From JACTMZ01 sp044359955 (lineage in GTDB: Bacteria > Verrucomicrobiota > Verrucomicrobiia > Chthoniobacterales > JACTMZ01), in contig JBIKLF010000008.1 of the NCBI GenBank assembly GCA_044359955.1, forward strand, positions 18,608 through 82,607: DNA of 64,000 nucleotides, in the 5' to 3' direction. A model generated the notes under the pieces. That model made no database searches. It saw nothing but the letters and a program-made list of their open reading frames with translations, and had not been told where the DNA came from. The stretch's first letter is position 1. Every line of letters begins with the position of its first letter. This document shows, one piece after another, positions 39,861 to 48,677 of the stretch. The position numbers were made by a program, and so were the translations under genes.

Positions 39861-40117
39861 CACTGCCGGTTTTTGGTTTTCTTCCAACTTTTCGCGATGC
39901 GATCCATCCTCAATTGCGTGGCACGGTCGACTTCCACCACCTCGGCGATCGGTTCAGCCTCGAGCGGGAAGGGGATGCGGCGAGTCTTTGCCACCCTGGT
40001 CAGGTAGAGCCGCACGGCGGTGGGCAGATCGAGCCCCATTTCCTCCAGAGCGGAAGAAGCGTTGTCGCGCAGTGCCCGGGGGAGGCGCACCTGCAGAGTC
40101 GTCGAGGCTGATGTCAT
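39860..40117 (-). CDS. RelB/DinJ family antitoxin
   Basis: An 85-residue protein, TTLQVRLPRALRDNASSALE then EMGLDLPTAVRLYLTRVAKT and RRIPFPLE. This is the RelB/DinJ pattern: a ribbon-helix-helix N-terminus that binds the operator and a helical tail that wraps the toxin. The promoter lies in the gap before 40118, with AT-rich sequence and no other gene. Confidence 0.85.
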   Translation of the reverse strand: MTSASTTLQVRLPRALRDNASSALEEMGLDLPTAVRLYLTRVAKTRRIPFPLEAEPIAEVVEVDRATQLRMDRIAKSWKKTKNRQ

Positions 40118-40437
40118 GCTTTAAATAGTATCCGTAATACAAACCATGTCAAGCTCTCCGCGCTCTTCAGGACTCCAGCTTCGTTTTGCCACTTTCCCAC
40201 CTTCTCACTTTCAAACCTTCCCACCTTCGCCTCTTCCCACGTTGCCCTCGTCCGCCTTCGCGACCCTCGCGCCGTCCCTGTTCTACTCCGGCTCAAACTC
40301 AAGTTTCATCCCTCGCTGGATCAGTTCCCAGCTCCCTGCTGAAACCTGAATGCAGGAGGAAAGGCCGTCCACCGATTCACCCTTTGCGTTACTCCAAAAA
40401 CCATGGACACTCAGGCTGTTCCCAGCAGCTTCTTACC

Positions 40438-41409
40438 ATGACGAATCCCACCACGCCAAGCCGGGTCGAAGGCATGATCTGGGGCCAATTTATCGGTGAC
40501 GCCATGTGCCTCGGGACGCACTGGATTTATAATCTGGCGGATCTGCAGGCTTTTTATCCCGATCTCAAAGGCTTTGAGCCCCCGCGCCCCGGTCATTACC
40601 ACGAAGGCAAGCAACCCGGCGATTTCACGCACTACGGAGAGGCGGCTCTCCTCCTCCTCGAGTCAATGGCCGAGCGAGGAGACCTGGACACCAAGGATTA
40701 CGGAAAGCGTTTTGTCGCCCACTTCGGCTCCGCGGAGTATTCCGGCTATTTGGATTCCGCCACGCGGGGCACTCTGGAAAACGCGCGATGGGGGACAAAT
40801 CACAAACCATCGCCGGATTTTGATTTTCAATCCGGAGCCGATGACGACCAACTGGCCACCGCCACCAGCCTGGCGCCCGTCGTTGCCCGTTACCGGGCCA
40901 CACCCGATCTTGCGGAACAAGTTGTCCGGGCCACCCGGGTCCGCCAAAACCATCCCCGCAGTATTGCTTACATGCAAATCCACGCGCGCCTTCTGGTGGA
41001 ATTGCTCTCGGGCACGGACCTGCACAGCGCGGTCCACCGCGTGCAAGAAACCACCGTCCAAGATCCGGAATTCGGCCCGGAACTGGCGCTGCGTTTCCGC
41101 GATGTCTTCGAACGCAAACATCTTTCCACCACCGAGGCCACCGCACAACTGGGGCAATCCTGTCCTTTGAAAAACAGTTTTCCCTCCGCTCTCGTGGCTG
41201 TCATCCAGACTCCCGACGACTTCGAAAGCACCTTGTTGCGCATTCTCGCCGCCGGCGGTGACAACGCGGGCCGCGCGGCCATGGCCGGAGCCTGGCTCGG
41301 TGCCCACCTCGGGCTTGAAGCCATTCCCGAATCCCTCCGCGAAAAACTCCGCCACAAAGACCGGATCCAAACTGCCTTGTCATCTTTGGCCCGCCAGACC
41401 GCACCTTGA
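40438..41409 (+). CDS. ADP-ribosylglycohydrolase family protein
   Basis: A 323-residue protein with the ADP-ribosyl-glycohydrolase fold (DraG/ARH). MIWGQFIGDAMCLGTHWIYN is the typical G.x.GDAxGxxxE-like metal-binding start, GADDDQLATATSLAPVVARY supplies the central Asp-Asp and AAGGDNAGRAAMAGAWLGAH the C-terminal metal site. Members remove ADP-ribose from proteins or nucleic acids or act on ADP-ribose derivatives. The 319-base stretch upstream (40118-40437) has only pyrimidine-rich TTCCCACCTT runs. Confidence 0.85.
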   Translation: MTNPTTPSRVEGMIWGQFIGDAMCLGTHWIYNLADLQAFYPDLKGFEPPRPGHYHEGKQPGDFTHYGEAALLLLESMAERGDLDTKDYGKRFVAHFGSAEYSGYLDSATRGTLENARWGTNHKPSPDFDFQSGADDDQLATATSLAPVVARYRATPDLAEQVVRATRVRQNHPRSIAYMQIHARLLVELLSGTDLHSAVHRVQETTVQDPEFGPELALRFRDVFERKHLSTTEATAQLGQSCPLKNSFPSALVAVIQTPDDFESTLLRILAAGGDNAGRAAMAGAWLGAHLGLEAIPESLREKLRHKDRIQTALSSLARQTAP

Positions 41410-41439
41410 CTTCTCACCAAACCCAACGATACCTCAGCC

Positions 41440-41937
41440 ATGACCGCAAAGTTCTTCACCTCATTGCTTCTTGCTTCCATTTTCAGCGGATCCTTGGCTC
41501 TGGGGGCGCCCTCCGCGCCAAAAGAATCAACCGAAGCCAATGATTCCGTTTTCTTCGCCTCGGGAACGGAAAAGCTCCTCGCAGGGGACTATGCCGCCGC
41601 GGAAAAAGATCTGCGGGCTGCCATCGGGGCCGACGACAAAAATGCTGGAGCGCACAACAACTTGGCATTTGTGCTGCGCAAACAAGGAAGCGTTCATTTC
41701 GACGAAGCCTTGCAGCACTACGATCGTGCGATCGAGCTAAATGACAAACTTGCCGAGGCCTATATGTATCGGGGGGTTCTCTATCAGGCCATGGGCAAGA
41801 ATGACCTGGCCCTGGCCGACCACGCCCGCCTGCTGGAACTCGGAAACGAGGATTTGGCCACCGAACTCGAATGGGTTCTGGACAATGGCAAAGAAAAGGA
41901 ACCCCCGCAGTTTTTCGGCGTGGTCCAAAAGGAATAG
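41440..41937 (+). CDS. exported TPR-repeat protein
   Basis: A 165-residue protein. Signal FFTSLLLASIFSGSLALGAP. Three TPR units follow: FFASGTEKLLAGDYAAAEKD, NAGAHNNLAFVLRKQGSVHF then DEALQHYDRAIELND, and LAEAYMYRGVLYQAMGKNDL then ALADHARLLEL. The pattern W/G-Y-G-F/A-P/A of TPR is visible. It is probably a periplasmic scaffold for protein partners. It lies 30 bases after the glycohydrolase gene. Confidence 0.83.
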   Translation: MTAKFFTSLLLASIFSGSLALGAPSAPKESTEANDSVFFASGTEKLLAGDYAAAEKDLRAAIGADDKNAGAHNNLAFVLRKQGSVHFDEALQHYDRAIELNDKLAEAYMYRGVLYQAMGKNDLALADHARLLELGNEDLATELEWVLDNGKEKEPPQFFGVVQKE

Positions 41938-42322
41938 ACCGGTTCTCTTGCGCGGCCCGAGTCAGTCGAGCCCTTAGTAGAACCACCTCGATTCTCGTGC
42001 GCAGGAGCCCAAGGCCGACTCATCGCTCGCGAGGTTCTCCACCGCCCGAAGGCGGACCCATGTCACGCCGTAGCAGTGCGCAGGCGGATCCGTGAGAGCC
42101 CCCGGAATCTTTCAACAGAAGGTAACGAAGCAAACGAAGCGATGTGCGGAGGAGGTTTGTTCCGAGCCTGGCCAATTTCTGCCGCCGGTCTCTGCCTCCC
42201 GACAGGCTAAGCCGCCGGCCCGCCTTCGAGTTGCACGAAATCCATGGCCGGCGCTTTCGACCGCTTCGAGAGGTGCAGCATCTCGATGCCGACCATTTGG
42301 TGGGCCCGCACCGAAGCGCAGA

Positions 42323-42355
42323 CTGTCGCCGTGGCACTCTGTGCCGCGGCGACAG
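42323..42355. repeat. 33-bp hairpin repeat inside the GNAT remnant
   Basis: CTGTCGCCGTGGCAC and GTGCCGCGGCGACAG are 15-base arms with one mismatch around TCT. It lies where the GNAT frame loses its protein character, so it may be an inserted palindrome. Confidence 0.7.
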
Positions 42356-42559
42356 GGGGAAGATCTCAAATGCATTGTTACGGCTCAGGACAAGGGTGGC
42401 CGGCAGGGAGCCATCCGCTTTCTGAGGCCGGAATTCGGCCAGCGCCTTCGAATTGTCCCAATTCGTGTAAAGGTGACCCCAGGCGGCGGCATGCCGACTT
42501 GCCAAGTCTTCGGTCAGCGGGTCCCGGCCGTCGAGCAAGGTGATCGAAACTTGAGGCAT
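42356..42559 (-). pseudogene. N-terminal remnant of a GNAT-like gene
   Basis: The first ~62 residues, MPQVSITLLDGRDPLTEDLA then AAWGHLYTNWDNSKALAEFR and LPATLVLSRNN, match the start of GNAT acetyltransferases (beta strand, then 'AxWWHxxWxx...L' helices). After that the frame enters a palindrome and basic, non-protein-like sequence with no acetyl-CoA binding motif. It begins 12 bases after manA. The gap 41938-42355 shows fragments resembling dispersed repeats but no intact gene. Confidence 0.6.
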
Positions 42560-42571
42560 CTCTCCGGCGCC

Positions 42572-43504
42572 TCAGGGGATCGTGGTCACGAGCACCGAGC
42601 AATTTCCTTTTGCGGGTCCGGCCGGCGGGGCTTCCGCTGCCGGAAGGAGGAAAAAGTCGCCCGCGGAGAAGGTGCGTCCGCCGCACAAGGCGCTTCCGCC
42701 CACCACGGTGATCAGCGCAAAGTCGCCGGCCGGCCGAAGGTCTTCTGGTGCAGAGAGATTTTTTTTCTCCACGCGGAAATAGTCGCAGTCCGCGATGACA
42801 CCCGCTTCGGCGTGGGCGACGGACGGGGTGAAGTCGTTGAAGTCCGTGGAGAGCAGGGATTCCGCAAGGTGCAGATCCCTGGGTTGGCCGTCGAGGCCCA
42901 GGCGGTTCCAATCGAAGACGCGGTAAGTCGTGTCGCTGTTCTGCTGGATTTCGACGATGAGGTTGCCTTCGCCGATGGCGTGGAGGCGTCCGCTCGGAAT
43001 AAAGATGCTGTCGCCCTCGCGGGTGGGGAGGACGTGGAGGCATTCTTCAATTTCGCCGCGCCCGAGTTTTTCCTCGAAGGCCGCGCGCGTTGTTCCGGCC
43101 GACAAACCGGCGTAGATGCGGCTACCCGGGGCGCACTCCAAGAAATACCACATCTCGGTCTTCGGTTCTCCGTGGAGTTGCGGTGCGACTGCGGTAGGTG
43201 GGTGAACTTGGACCGAAAGGCGGTAGCGCGCATCGAGCAGTTTGCAAAGCAGGGGGAAGCGGGGCCCGGAGTGGCGATGGCGTGCCCCGAAAATTTCCGT
43301 GCGGTGATTGGTCCACAGATCATGCAGGGTTTTGCCGCGCAGTGGTCCCTCGGCGACGACGCTTTGCGCTTCGGGGCGGTCGACGATTTCCCAGGCTTCG
43401 CCGATGGGTTGCGAGCCGGGGAGGGAGCGTCCGAGGTGGGTGGCGACGGTGCGGCCGCCCCAGATGCGTTCTTGGTAGAGGGGGATGAAGGTGATGGGAC
43501 TCAT
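42572..43504 (-). CDS. manA: class I mannose-6-phosphate isomerase
   Basis: A 310-residue ManA, converting fructose 6-phosphate and mannose 6-phosphate. Zinc ligands are visible in LSVQVHPPTAVAPQLHGEPK (Gln, His), TEMWYFLE (Glu) and PSGRLHAIGEGNLIVEIQQN (His). MSPITFIPLYQERIWGGR is the usual start. A second in-frame ATG three codons upstream (43513) is created by a 9-base tandem repeat, so the true start is uncertain by three residues. With manC at 53548 it would supply GDP-mannose. Confidence 0.88.
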   Translation of the reverse strand: MSPITFIPLYQERIWGGRTVATHLGRSLPGSQPIGEAWEIVDRPEAQSVVAEGPLRGKTLHDLWTNHRTEIFGARHRHSGPRFPLLCKLLDARYRLSVQVHPPTAVAPQLHGEPKTEMWYFLECAPGSRIYAGLSAGTTRAAFEEKLGRGEIEECLHVLPTREGDSIFIPSGRLHAIGEGNLIVEIQQNSDTTYRVFDWNRLGLDGQPRDLHLAESLLSTDFNDFTPSVAHAEAGVIADCDYFRVEKKNLSAPEDLRPAGDFALITVVGGSALCGGRTFSAGDFFLLPAAEAPPAGPAKGNCSVLVTTIP

Positions 43505-43529
43505 GGGACTCATGGGACGGATGGGACTT
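43494..43529. repeat. 9-bp tandem repeat over the manA start
   Basis: Four units ATGGGACTC, ATGGGACTC, ATGGGACGG, ATGGGACTT run from 43494 to 43529. On the minus strand they encode the S-P-M/I repeats at the manA N-terminus and also span the gap to the ubiE stop (TAA 43530-43528). Confidence 0.85.
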
Positions 43530-44202
43530 ATGGTTTTTGGGCGGTGTAGATGGTGACGATGCCGGCGGCGAGCGGGAGAGCTTGCGCGTTGTGAAAATTG
43601 TTTTCTGTCATGAGCTGGCACATGGCCGCGCCGGAGGGGAAGGCCTCGATCGATTCGCCGAGGTATTCGTAGCCGGCGCGCTGCCCGGTGATGAAGCCGG
43701 CAAAAACCGGCAACACGCGGTGCAGATAGAACCGGTAGAGCGCGGCGAAGGGGGGGGGCGGCAGGGAAAAGTCGAGCAGGAGAAGGTGTCCGCCGGGCCG
43801 CAGGACGCGTGACATTTCCCGCAGCGCGAACGGCCAGGATTCCATGTTGCGCAGGCCGAAGGCCACGGTGACCGCATCAAAGGATCCGGCGGCGAAGGGG
43901 AGTTTGGTGCCGTCGGCGGCGACGAGCGGACGCAACCCTTTGCGCGCGGCAACCTGCAGCATGGGGAGGCAAAAGTCGGCCCCGACGACATGTGCCTGCG
44001 GGAGCGCTTTCTGCAGGGCCAGCGCGAGGTCACCACTTCCGGTCGCGAGATCAAGAACCGCACTGGGTGTCCACCGGGCGACCATTCGCACGGACCGCGC
44101 CCGCCAGAAGAAATCCAAGCCACCGGAGAGAAGGTGGTTGGCGAGGTCGTAGCGCGCGGCGATGGAACTGAAGATGCCGCGGACCTTGGCGGGATTTTGC
44201 AT
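43528..44202 (-). CDS. ubiE: demethylmenaquinone/ubiquinone C-methyltransferase
   Basis: A 224-residue UbiE/MenG, which methylates the quinone ring late in synthesis. Motifs: YDLANHLLSGGLDFFWRARS, motif I VLDLATGSGDLALAL, MESWPFALREMSRVLRPGGH then LLLLDFSLP, and YEYLGESIEAFPSGAAMCQL, all characteristic. Anaerobic or menaquinone use suggests the menG role, but the substrate cannot be decided. It lies 10 bases after the tRNA-Leu gene on the same strand. Confidence 0.93.
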   Translation of the reverse strand: MQNPAKVRGIFSSIAARYDLANHLLSGGLDFFWRARSVRMVARWTPSAVLDLATGSGDLALALQKALPQAHVVGADFCLPMLQVAARKGLRPLVAADGTKLPFAAGSFDAVTVAFGLRNMESWPFALREMSRVLRPGGHLLLLDFSLPPPPFAALYRFYLHRVLPVFAGFITGQRAGYEYLGESIEAFPSGAAMCQLMTENNFHNAQALPLAAGIVTIYTAQKP

Positions 44203-44211
44203 CGGTAAAAA

Positions 44212-44293
44212 TGCTCACGAGAGGACTCGAACCTCCACGGGTCACCCCATGCGCTTCTGAGACGCACGCGTCTGCCAGTTCCGCCACGTGAGC
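44212..44293 (-). tRNA. tRNA-Leu (anticodon CAG)
   Basis: An 82-nt gene on the minus strand. The acceptor stem GCTCACG pairs with CGTGAGC, followed by discriminator A; the D-arm region has GGCGGAACTGGCAGACGC, the anticodon stem TGCGT/GCGCA closes the loop CTCAGAA with anticodon CAG, and the T-arm is GGAGGTTCGAGTCCTC. The long variable arm is typical of Leu. The 3' CCA is not encoded. Confidence 0.93.
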
Positions 44294-44392
44294 AGCTAAG
44301 CGGAAGAAAATGCACGCTGCCCATGCGCTTGTCCACCGGGAAGTGCCGCACGGCGGCTTGTCTTGCGCGCCCTGCTCGGCAATCTTGGGGCC

Positions 44393-45391
44393 ATGAAGAA
44401 ATCCGGCTGCGCCTTGTTGGCCCTATTCCTCGCTTTGGCCGCGAGTCTCTTTTTCAATCTCATCCTCCTCGCCTTGGTCGGCGCGACCGAGGCGGAAGGC
44501 CTGGCCTCGCGCAGCTTCCGGGCGGGACTAACCGAGGCGGTGGTGGAGGTTGGGGAAGCGGGGGCCGGCAAGATCGCGGTCATTCCCGTGCAGGGCGTGA
44601 TTTATACGGATGACACCACGGAATGGGGAACTTCGATGGTCGATGACATCAAAGGAGCCCTGCAAACCGCGTTGGAGGACGACGAGGTGAAGGGCGTGGT
44701 CTTGGCCGTGGATTCGCCCGGCGGCGAAGTGACCGCCTCGGATATCATCTACAACGAAGTACTCAAGGTGCAGAAGAAGAAGCCGGTGGTGGTGGCGATG
44801 AGTTCGCTCGGGGCCTCGGGGGCCTACTATCTGGCCTGCGCGGCCGACTGGATTGTGGCCAATCCGACAACTTTCACGGGGAGTATCGGTGTCATCATCC
44901 AGTCGCTCAACTACGAGGGCCTTTTCGACAAGGTGGGTCTCGACGCGGTGGTCTTCAAGAGCGGTAAATTCAAGGATATGCTCAGCGGGTCGCGTCCGTT
45001 GACTCCGGAAGAAGGCGCTTACGTCGAGGGGATGGTCAAACAAGTCTACGAGCGATTCCTCGGCATTGTGGCCTCCTCGCGCGCTTTGGAGGCGGACCAA
45101 TTGCGCGACACCTTGGCCGACGGCCGCATATTGACCGGCCGAGATGCGAAGGAAGCAGGGTTGGTCGATCAACTCGGCTACTTGGAAGACGCTTTCGACA
45201 AGGCGCGTGCTTTGGCCGAGGCGCCGGATGCGGGGGTGATCCGTTACCAGTCGGGCTTGAACTTCCAGCGTCTGTTGCGGCTGATGGGTGCGGGCGCGGA
45301 GTCGAAGGTGGAAGTGCAATTGACTCCCGGTCCGGCTTTCCGGATGCAGCCCGGGCGCGCCTACCTGCTACCCGAATTTTACGCGTGGTGA
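44393..45391 (+). CDS. sppA: signal peptide peptidase SppA
   Basis: A 332-residue SppA (protease IV-like). N-terminal membrane anchor CALLALFLALAASLFFNLIL. Catalytic Ser in AMSSLGASGAYYLACAADWI and Lys in VFKSGKFKDMLSGSRPLTPE complete the Ser/Lys dyad. It cleaves leftover signal peptides at the membrane. The first gene of a chain with tightly overlapping starts (sppA, CPBP, thiL, HAD). Confidence 0.93.
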   Translation: MKKSGCALLALFLALAASLFFNLILLALVGATEAEGLASRSFRAGLTEAVVEVGEAGAGKIAVIPVQGVIYTDDTTEWGTSMVDDIKGALQTALEDDEVKGVVLAVDSPGGEVTASDIIYNEVLKVQKKKPVVVAMSSLGASGAYYLACAADWIVANPTTFTGSIGVIIQSLNYEGLFDKVGLDAVVFKSGKFKDMLSGSRPLTPEEGAYVEGMVKQVYERFLGIVASSRALEADQLRDTLADGRILTGRDAKEAGLVDQLGYLEDAFDKARALAEAPDAGVIRYQSGLNFQRLLRLMGAGAESKVEVQLTPGPAFRMQPGRAYLLPEFYAW

Positions 45392-46179
45392 GCGGCGTGT
45401 CTTTCTGGGCGGCCCTGGCCGTGCTTGTCGTGTTGACTGCGGCGGGTCTGCGTTACTATCTGCCGCTGGCCCGACGTGTGCTCGTTGTGCAGGGCGGGCG
45501 GGTGGAGGACAATTGGGTGACCAATCTGGATGGCATCGTGGGGGCCGTCCTGGTCGCGTGGTTTGTTCTCCTGGGTTATGACTCGCTCACCGCCACCGGC
45601 GAGCAGACGCTGGAATTCGGCCACGTGGTCAGCGGGGCGACAATCTACGCGTCCCTCGTGATATTTCTCATCGGATTGCTCGTTTACCGGAACATCTCAC
45701 CCGCCGAGGTCTTCGGACTTGGTGGGGAAAAGTTTCTCCCCGTCCTCGGCCGGTCGCTGCTCGCTCTGGGCGCGGCGTATCCGGTCCTCATGCTGGTGCA
45801 GGCCATGGTTTACGGCGTCTCCGGCGGCGATTTGAACCCGCAGGAGGTGGTCCAATTTCTCCAGAATACGGAGTCGCCGCGCGACCGTTGGGCAGTGATG
45901 GTCATGGCCATCATCGTCGCGCCGGTGGCGGAGGAAGTTATTTTCCGCGGTTATCTTTATCCCATCGGCAAACGTTATGCCGGTCCGTTTTTCGCCATGG
46001 TCCTGACCAGCCTGCTTTTCGCCGCACTGCACGGCCATGCCGCCTCGCTGCCGGCCCTCTTCACCCTCGCGATGTGTCTCGGGCTGGCTTATGAAAAAAC
46101 AGGCACCTTGCTCGTGCCCCTGATCATGCATGCGGTCTTCAACGCCATCTCGGTTGCGGCGATCATGTTTCTCTTGTGA
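45388..46179 (+). CDS. CPBP family intramembrane metalloprotease
   Basis: A ~263-residue protein with about eight membrane segments. The family motifs are APVAEEVIFRGYLYPIGKRY (EExxxR) and SLLFAALHGHAASLPALFTL then GLAYEKTGTLLVPLIMHAVF, which carry the zinc/acid ligands. These CAAX-type (Rce1/CPBP) enzymes cut or mature membrane peptides. GTG 45388 overlaps the sppA stop; GTG 45385 is an alternative. Confidence 0.87.
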   Translation: MSGVSFWAALAVLVVLTAAGLRYYLPLARRVLVVQGGRVEDNWVTNLDGIVGAVLVAWFVLLGYDSLTATGEQTLEFGHVVSGATIYASLVIFLIGLLVYRNISPAEVFGLGGEKFLPVLGRSLLALGAAYPVLMLVQAMVYGVSGGDLNPQEVVQFLQNTESPRDRWAVMVMAIIVAPVAEEVIFRGYLYPIGKRYAGPFFAMVLTSLLFAALHGHAASLPALFTLAMCLGLAYEKTGTLLVPLIMHAVFNAISVAAIMFLL

Positions 46180-47072
46180 AAGGATCTTCCAGCGAGGACG
46201 AATTGGTGGCGCGGTTGCGGCATCTGCTCCCGCCAACTTCGAAAGCAGTGCATGCGGGAATCGGCGATGATTGCGCCGCCGTGGCCAGCGGCCAGCGGGG
46301 AGTTCTCTCCTTGCTCAAGACCGACTGTGTGGTCGAGGGACGGCATTTTCTGGCCCGCGATGCCGCTTCCTCCGTCGGCTGGAAAGCGGCCTGCCGGGCC
46401 GTGAGCGATATTGCGGCCTGCGGTGGCACACCGCGTTTCGCCCTCGTGACCTGTGTGCTGCAGCATGCGCAAACCGGTCGCTGGCTGGAGGGCCTTTACC
46501 GGGGTCTGAGCCGTGCCGCGCGCGCTTACCAGTTCGAAATTGTCGGCGGCGAGTTGGCACGCACCGAGGGTCCGGCCATGATCAGTGTGGCCATGACCGG
46601 CGAGGTGTTGCGGCGCAAATTCGTGCCGCGCGGGGGAGGCCGCCCCGGGGATCTTCTTTATGTGACCGGTGTCCTCGGGGGATCGATGCGCTCGGGTTGG
46701 CACTTGCGGTTCACCCCGCGCGCCCAAGAGGCTAGGTGGTTGGCGGAACATTTCCGGCCCCGCGCCATGATGGATGTGAGTGACGGCTTGGCCGCCGATC
46801 TGCCGAGGTTGGCCGCCGCGAGCGGCACGGGCTTTGTGCTCGATCCGTCCGGTGTGCCCCGCCGCCGCGGGGCTTCGGTGCGGCAGGCCTTGGGGGAGGG
46901 GGAGGACTTCGAATTGCTTTTCGCCGTCGCTCCGAGCCGGGCGAGACGTCTCGAGACCGCGTGGCGCAAACAGTTTCCCTCGTTGAAGCTCTCCCGGATC
47001 GGCCGCTTGGCCCCCGCCGGAACGGCAGAGGGACTGGAACTGGCCAGCGGGTTTGATCACTTCGCGCGGTGA
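46176..47072 (+). CDS. thiL: thiamine-monophosphate kinase
   Basis: A 298-residue ThiL, the last step of thiamine pyrophosphate synthesis. HAGIGDDCAAVASGQRGVLS (metal/ATP site), SVGWKAACRAVSDIAACGGT and RAMMDVSDGLAADLPRLAA are diagnostic. GTG start overlaps the CPBP stop, and the stop overlaps the HAD gene by 4 bases. No TPP riboswitch is seen upstream. Confidence 0.92.
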   Translation: MKGSSSEDELVARLRHLLPPTSKAVHAGIGDDCAAVASGQRGVLSLLKTDCVVEGRHFLARDAASSVGWKAACRAVSDIAACGGTPRFALVTCVLQHAQTGRWLEGLYRGLSRAARAYQFEIVGGELARTEGPAMISVAMTGEVLRRKFVPRGGGRPGDLLYVTGVLGGSMRSGWHLRFTPRAQEARWLAEHFRPRAMMDVSDGLAADLPRLAAASGTGFVLDPSGVPRRRGASVRQALGEGEDFELLFAVAPSRARRLETAWRKQFPSLKLSRIGRLAPAGTAEGLELASGFDHFAR

Positions 47073-47674
47073 AAGTGGAAGCCTTCATTTTCGATATCGG
47101 CAACGTGCTGGTGCGTTTCCGTCCGGGGCAGGCGGAAGAAGCCCTGGCCCGGCTCGGGGTTTCCGCCGTGCCGGATCAGGGCGTGCTGCAAGACCTCGGA
47201 CTGCGCTACGAGCGGGGAGCCTTGGACCGCGCCGGGTTCTTGTCCGCCTTGCGGGATATCCTCGGCCATGCCGGGCCCGACGAAGATTTGACGCGGGCCT
47301 GGCAGGAAATTTTCCAACCCAACGAGCCGATGTGGCGTCTGGTCGAGGCACTGCACGTTCATTACCCGCTTTATTTGCTCTCCAATACCAACTGTCTTCA
47401 CCACGAATACGTCGCGCGCGAATACGAGGTCTTCGAAAAATTTGCCGACGGGGTATTTTCTTACCGGGCCAAGTTGATGAAACCGGAACCGGAAATCTTC
47501 GCCTTGGCCATCCGCCAGTTCGGCGTGGAACCCGGATCGACGGTCTACCTCGATGACCTCTCGGCCAATGTCGAAGCCGCGCGCGCCGCGGGACTGCGGG
47601 CTTTTCAATACCATCCGGACGCGCATGCCGATTGCCTGGCCACCCTGCGTGCGCAGGGCGTGCAATGCGTTTGA
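47069..47674 (+). CDS. HAD-superfamily hydrolase
   Basis: A 201-residue HAD protein. Motif I is FIFDIGNVLVRFRPGQAEEA (the first Asp of DxG), motif II lies in LYLLSNTNCLHHEYVAREYE, and SYRAKLMKPEPEIFALAIRQ with VYLDDLSANVEAARAAGL carry motifs III/IV. It resembles small sugar-phosphatases/2-haloacid-dehalogenase-like epoxide-hydrolase relatives. Coupled to thiL by a 4-base overlap (GTG start). Confidence 0.88.
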   Translation: MKVEAFIFDIGNVLVRFRPGQAEEALARLGVSAVPDQGVLQDLGLRYERGALDRAGFLSALRDILGHAGPDEDLTRAWQEIFQPNEPMWRLVEALHVHYPLYLLSNTNCLHHEYVAREYEVFEKFADGVFSYRAKLMKPEPEIFALAIRQFGVEPGSTVYLDDLSANVEAARAAGLRAFQYHPDAHADCLATLRAQGVQCV

Positions 47675-47708
47675 CTTGCCGTTCGGCGCGCATCTACGCT
47701 CCCTCGCA

Positions 47709-48677
47709 GTGAAAGAGTCGTTCGCGCAGCTCGAGGAAATCTACCACCGTCCGTTTTTCGACCTCATCGCGGAAGCCCGCCGGATCCACCAGCGCCATTG
47801 GCCGGGACGCGAAGTGCAACTCTGCACGCTGTTGAGCATCAAGACGGGGGCTTGCAGCGAGGATTGCGGCTACTGCTCGCAGAGCGCGCATCACAACACC
47901 GACCTCAAGCCGCAGCCGCTCATGACCACGGAGGAAATCCTGCCCCATGCGCGGGCTGCGAAAGAAAATGGATCGACTCGCTTTTGCATGGGTGCGGCCT
48001 GGAAAGGGGTCCGCGCGGGCGATCGTCGTTTTGAATCCGTGCTCGAGACGGTGCGGGAGGTCAGCAAGCTCGGGATGGAAGTTTGCGTGACGCTCGGCCA
48101 GCTCGGCGACGCGGCGGCGCGGCAGCTCAAGGAGGCGGGGGTGACCGCTTACAATCACAACATCGACACGTCGCCGGAGTTTTATCCGGAAATTGTCAGC
48201 ACCCACACTTTCCAAGACCGCCTCAACACCATCGCTTCGGTGCAGCGCGCCGGGATGCAGGTTTGTTGCGGAGGTATTCTCGGCCTGGGTGAAGGGGTGA
48301 AAGACCGTCTCAGCATGCTCGAAGTGCTCGCCGGATTCGACCCGCCGCCGGAGAGCGTGCCGATCAATTGTCTCGTCGCGATCGAAGGCACGCCGTTGGA
48401 GAGCGCGTCACCGGTGGACATCTTTGCGTTGGTGCGCCTCATCGCCACCGCGCGCCTTGTTTTGCCGATGTCCAAGATCCGCCTCTCGGCCGGGCGTGCT
48501 TCACTGACCAAGGAGGGCCAGGCCCTCTGCCTCTTCGCCGGTGCCAATTCGATTTTCTACGGCGACAAACTGTTGACCACGCCCAATCCGGGCGAAAACG
48601 AAGACCTCGACTTGCTCGAGACCTTGGATCTTTCTCCACTTGCCCCGCATTCGCCGGCTTCGGTGCCGGTCGTTTAG
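47709..48677 (+). CDS. bioB: biotin synthase
   Basis: A 322-residue radical-SAM biotin synthase, inserting sulfur into dethiobiotin. The iron-sulfur motif CxxxCxxC is in KTGACSEDCGYCSQSAHHNT; GSTRFCMGAAWKGVR, YNHNIDTSPEFYPEIVSTHT and the C-terminal AGANSIFYGDKLLTTPNP are characteristic. The GTG at 47709 gives VKESFAQLEEIYHRPFFDL; the frame extends upstream into the HAD gene and is rejected. Other bio genes are not in the window. A 41-bp palindrome starts in its stop codon. Confidence 0.94.
   Translation: MKESFAQLEEIYHRPFFDLIAEARRIHQRHWPGREVQLCTLLSIKTGACSEDCGYCSQSAHHNTDLKPQPLMTTEEILPHARAAKENGSTRFCMGAAWKGVRAGDRRFESVLETVREVSKLGMEVCVTLGQLGDAAARQLKEAGVTAYNHNIDTSPEFYPEIVSTHTFQDRLNTIASVQRAGMQVCCGGILGLGEGVKDRLSMLEVLAGFDPPPESVPINCLVAIEGTPLESASPVDIFALVRLIATARLVLPMSKIRLSAGRASLTKEGQALCLFAGANSIFYGDKLLTTPNPGENEDLDLLETLDLSPLAPHSPASVPVV

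Noticed and set aside
40118..40437. Pyrimidine-rich TTCCCACCTT runs as a CRISPR or tandem array
   Set aside because: Units are irregular in length and spacing with no constant repeat.
42020..42355. Continuation of the GNAT frame to 42020 as an intact 179-residue protein
   Set aside because: After about residue 62 the sequence reads through a palindrome and becomes Arg/Ser-rich with no acetyl-CoA binding motif.
44212..44293. tRNA-Leu as an integration site of a genomic island
   Set aside because: No duplicated tRNA 3' end, integrase or island-like content is seen on either side.
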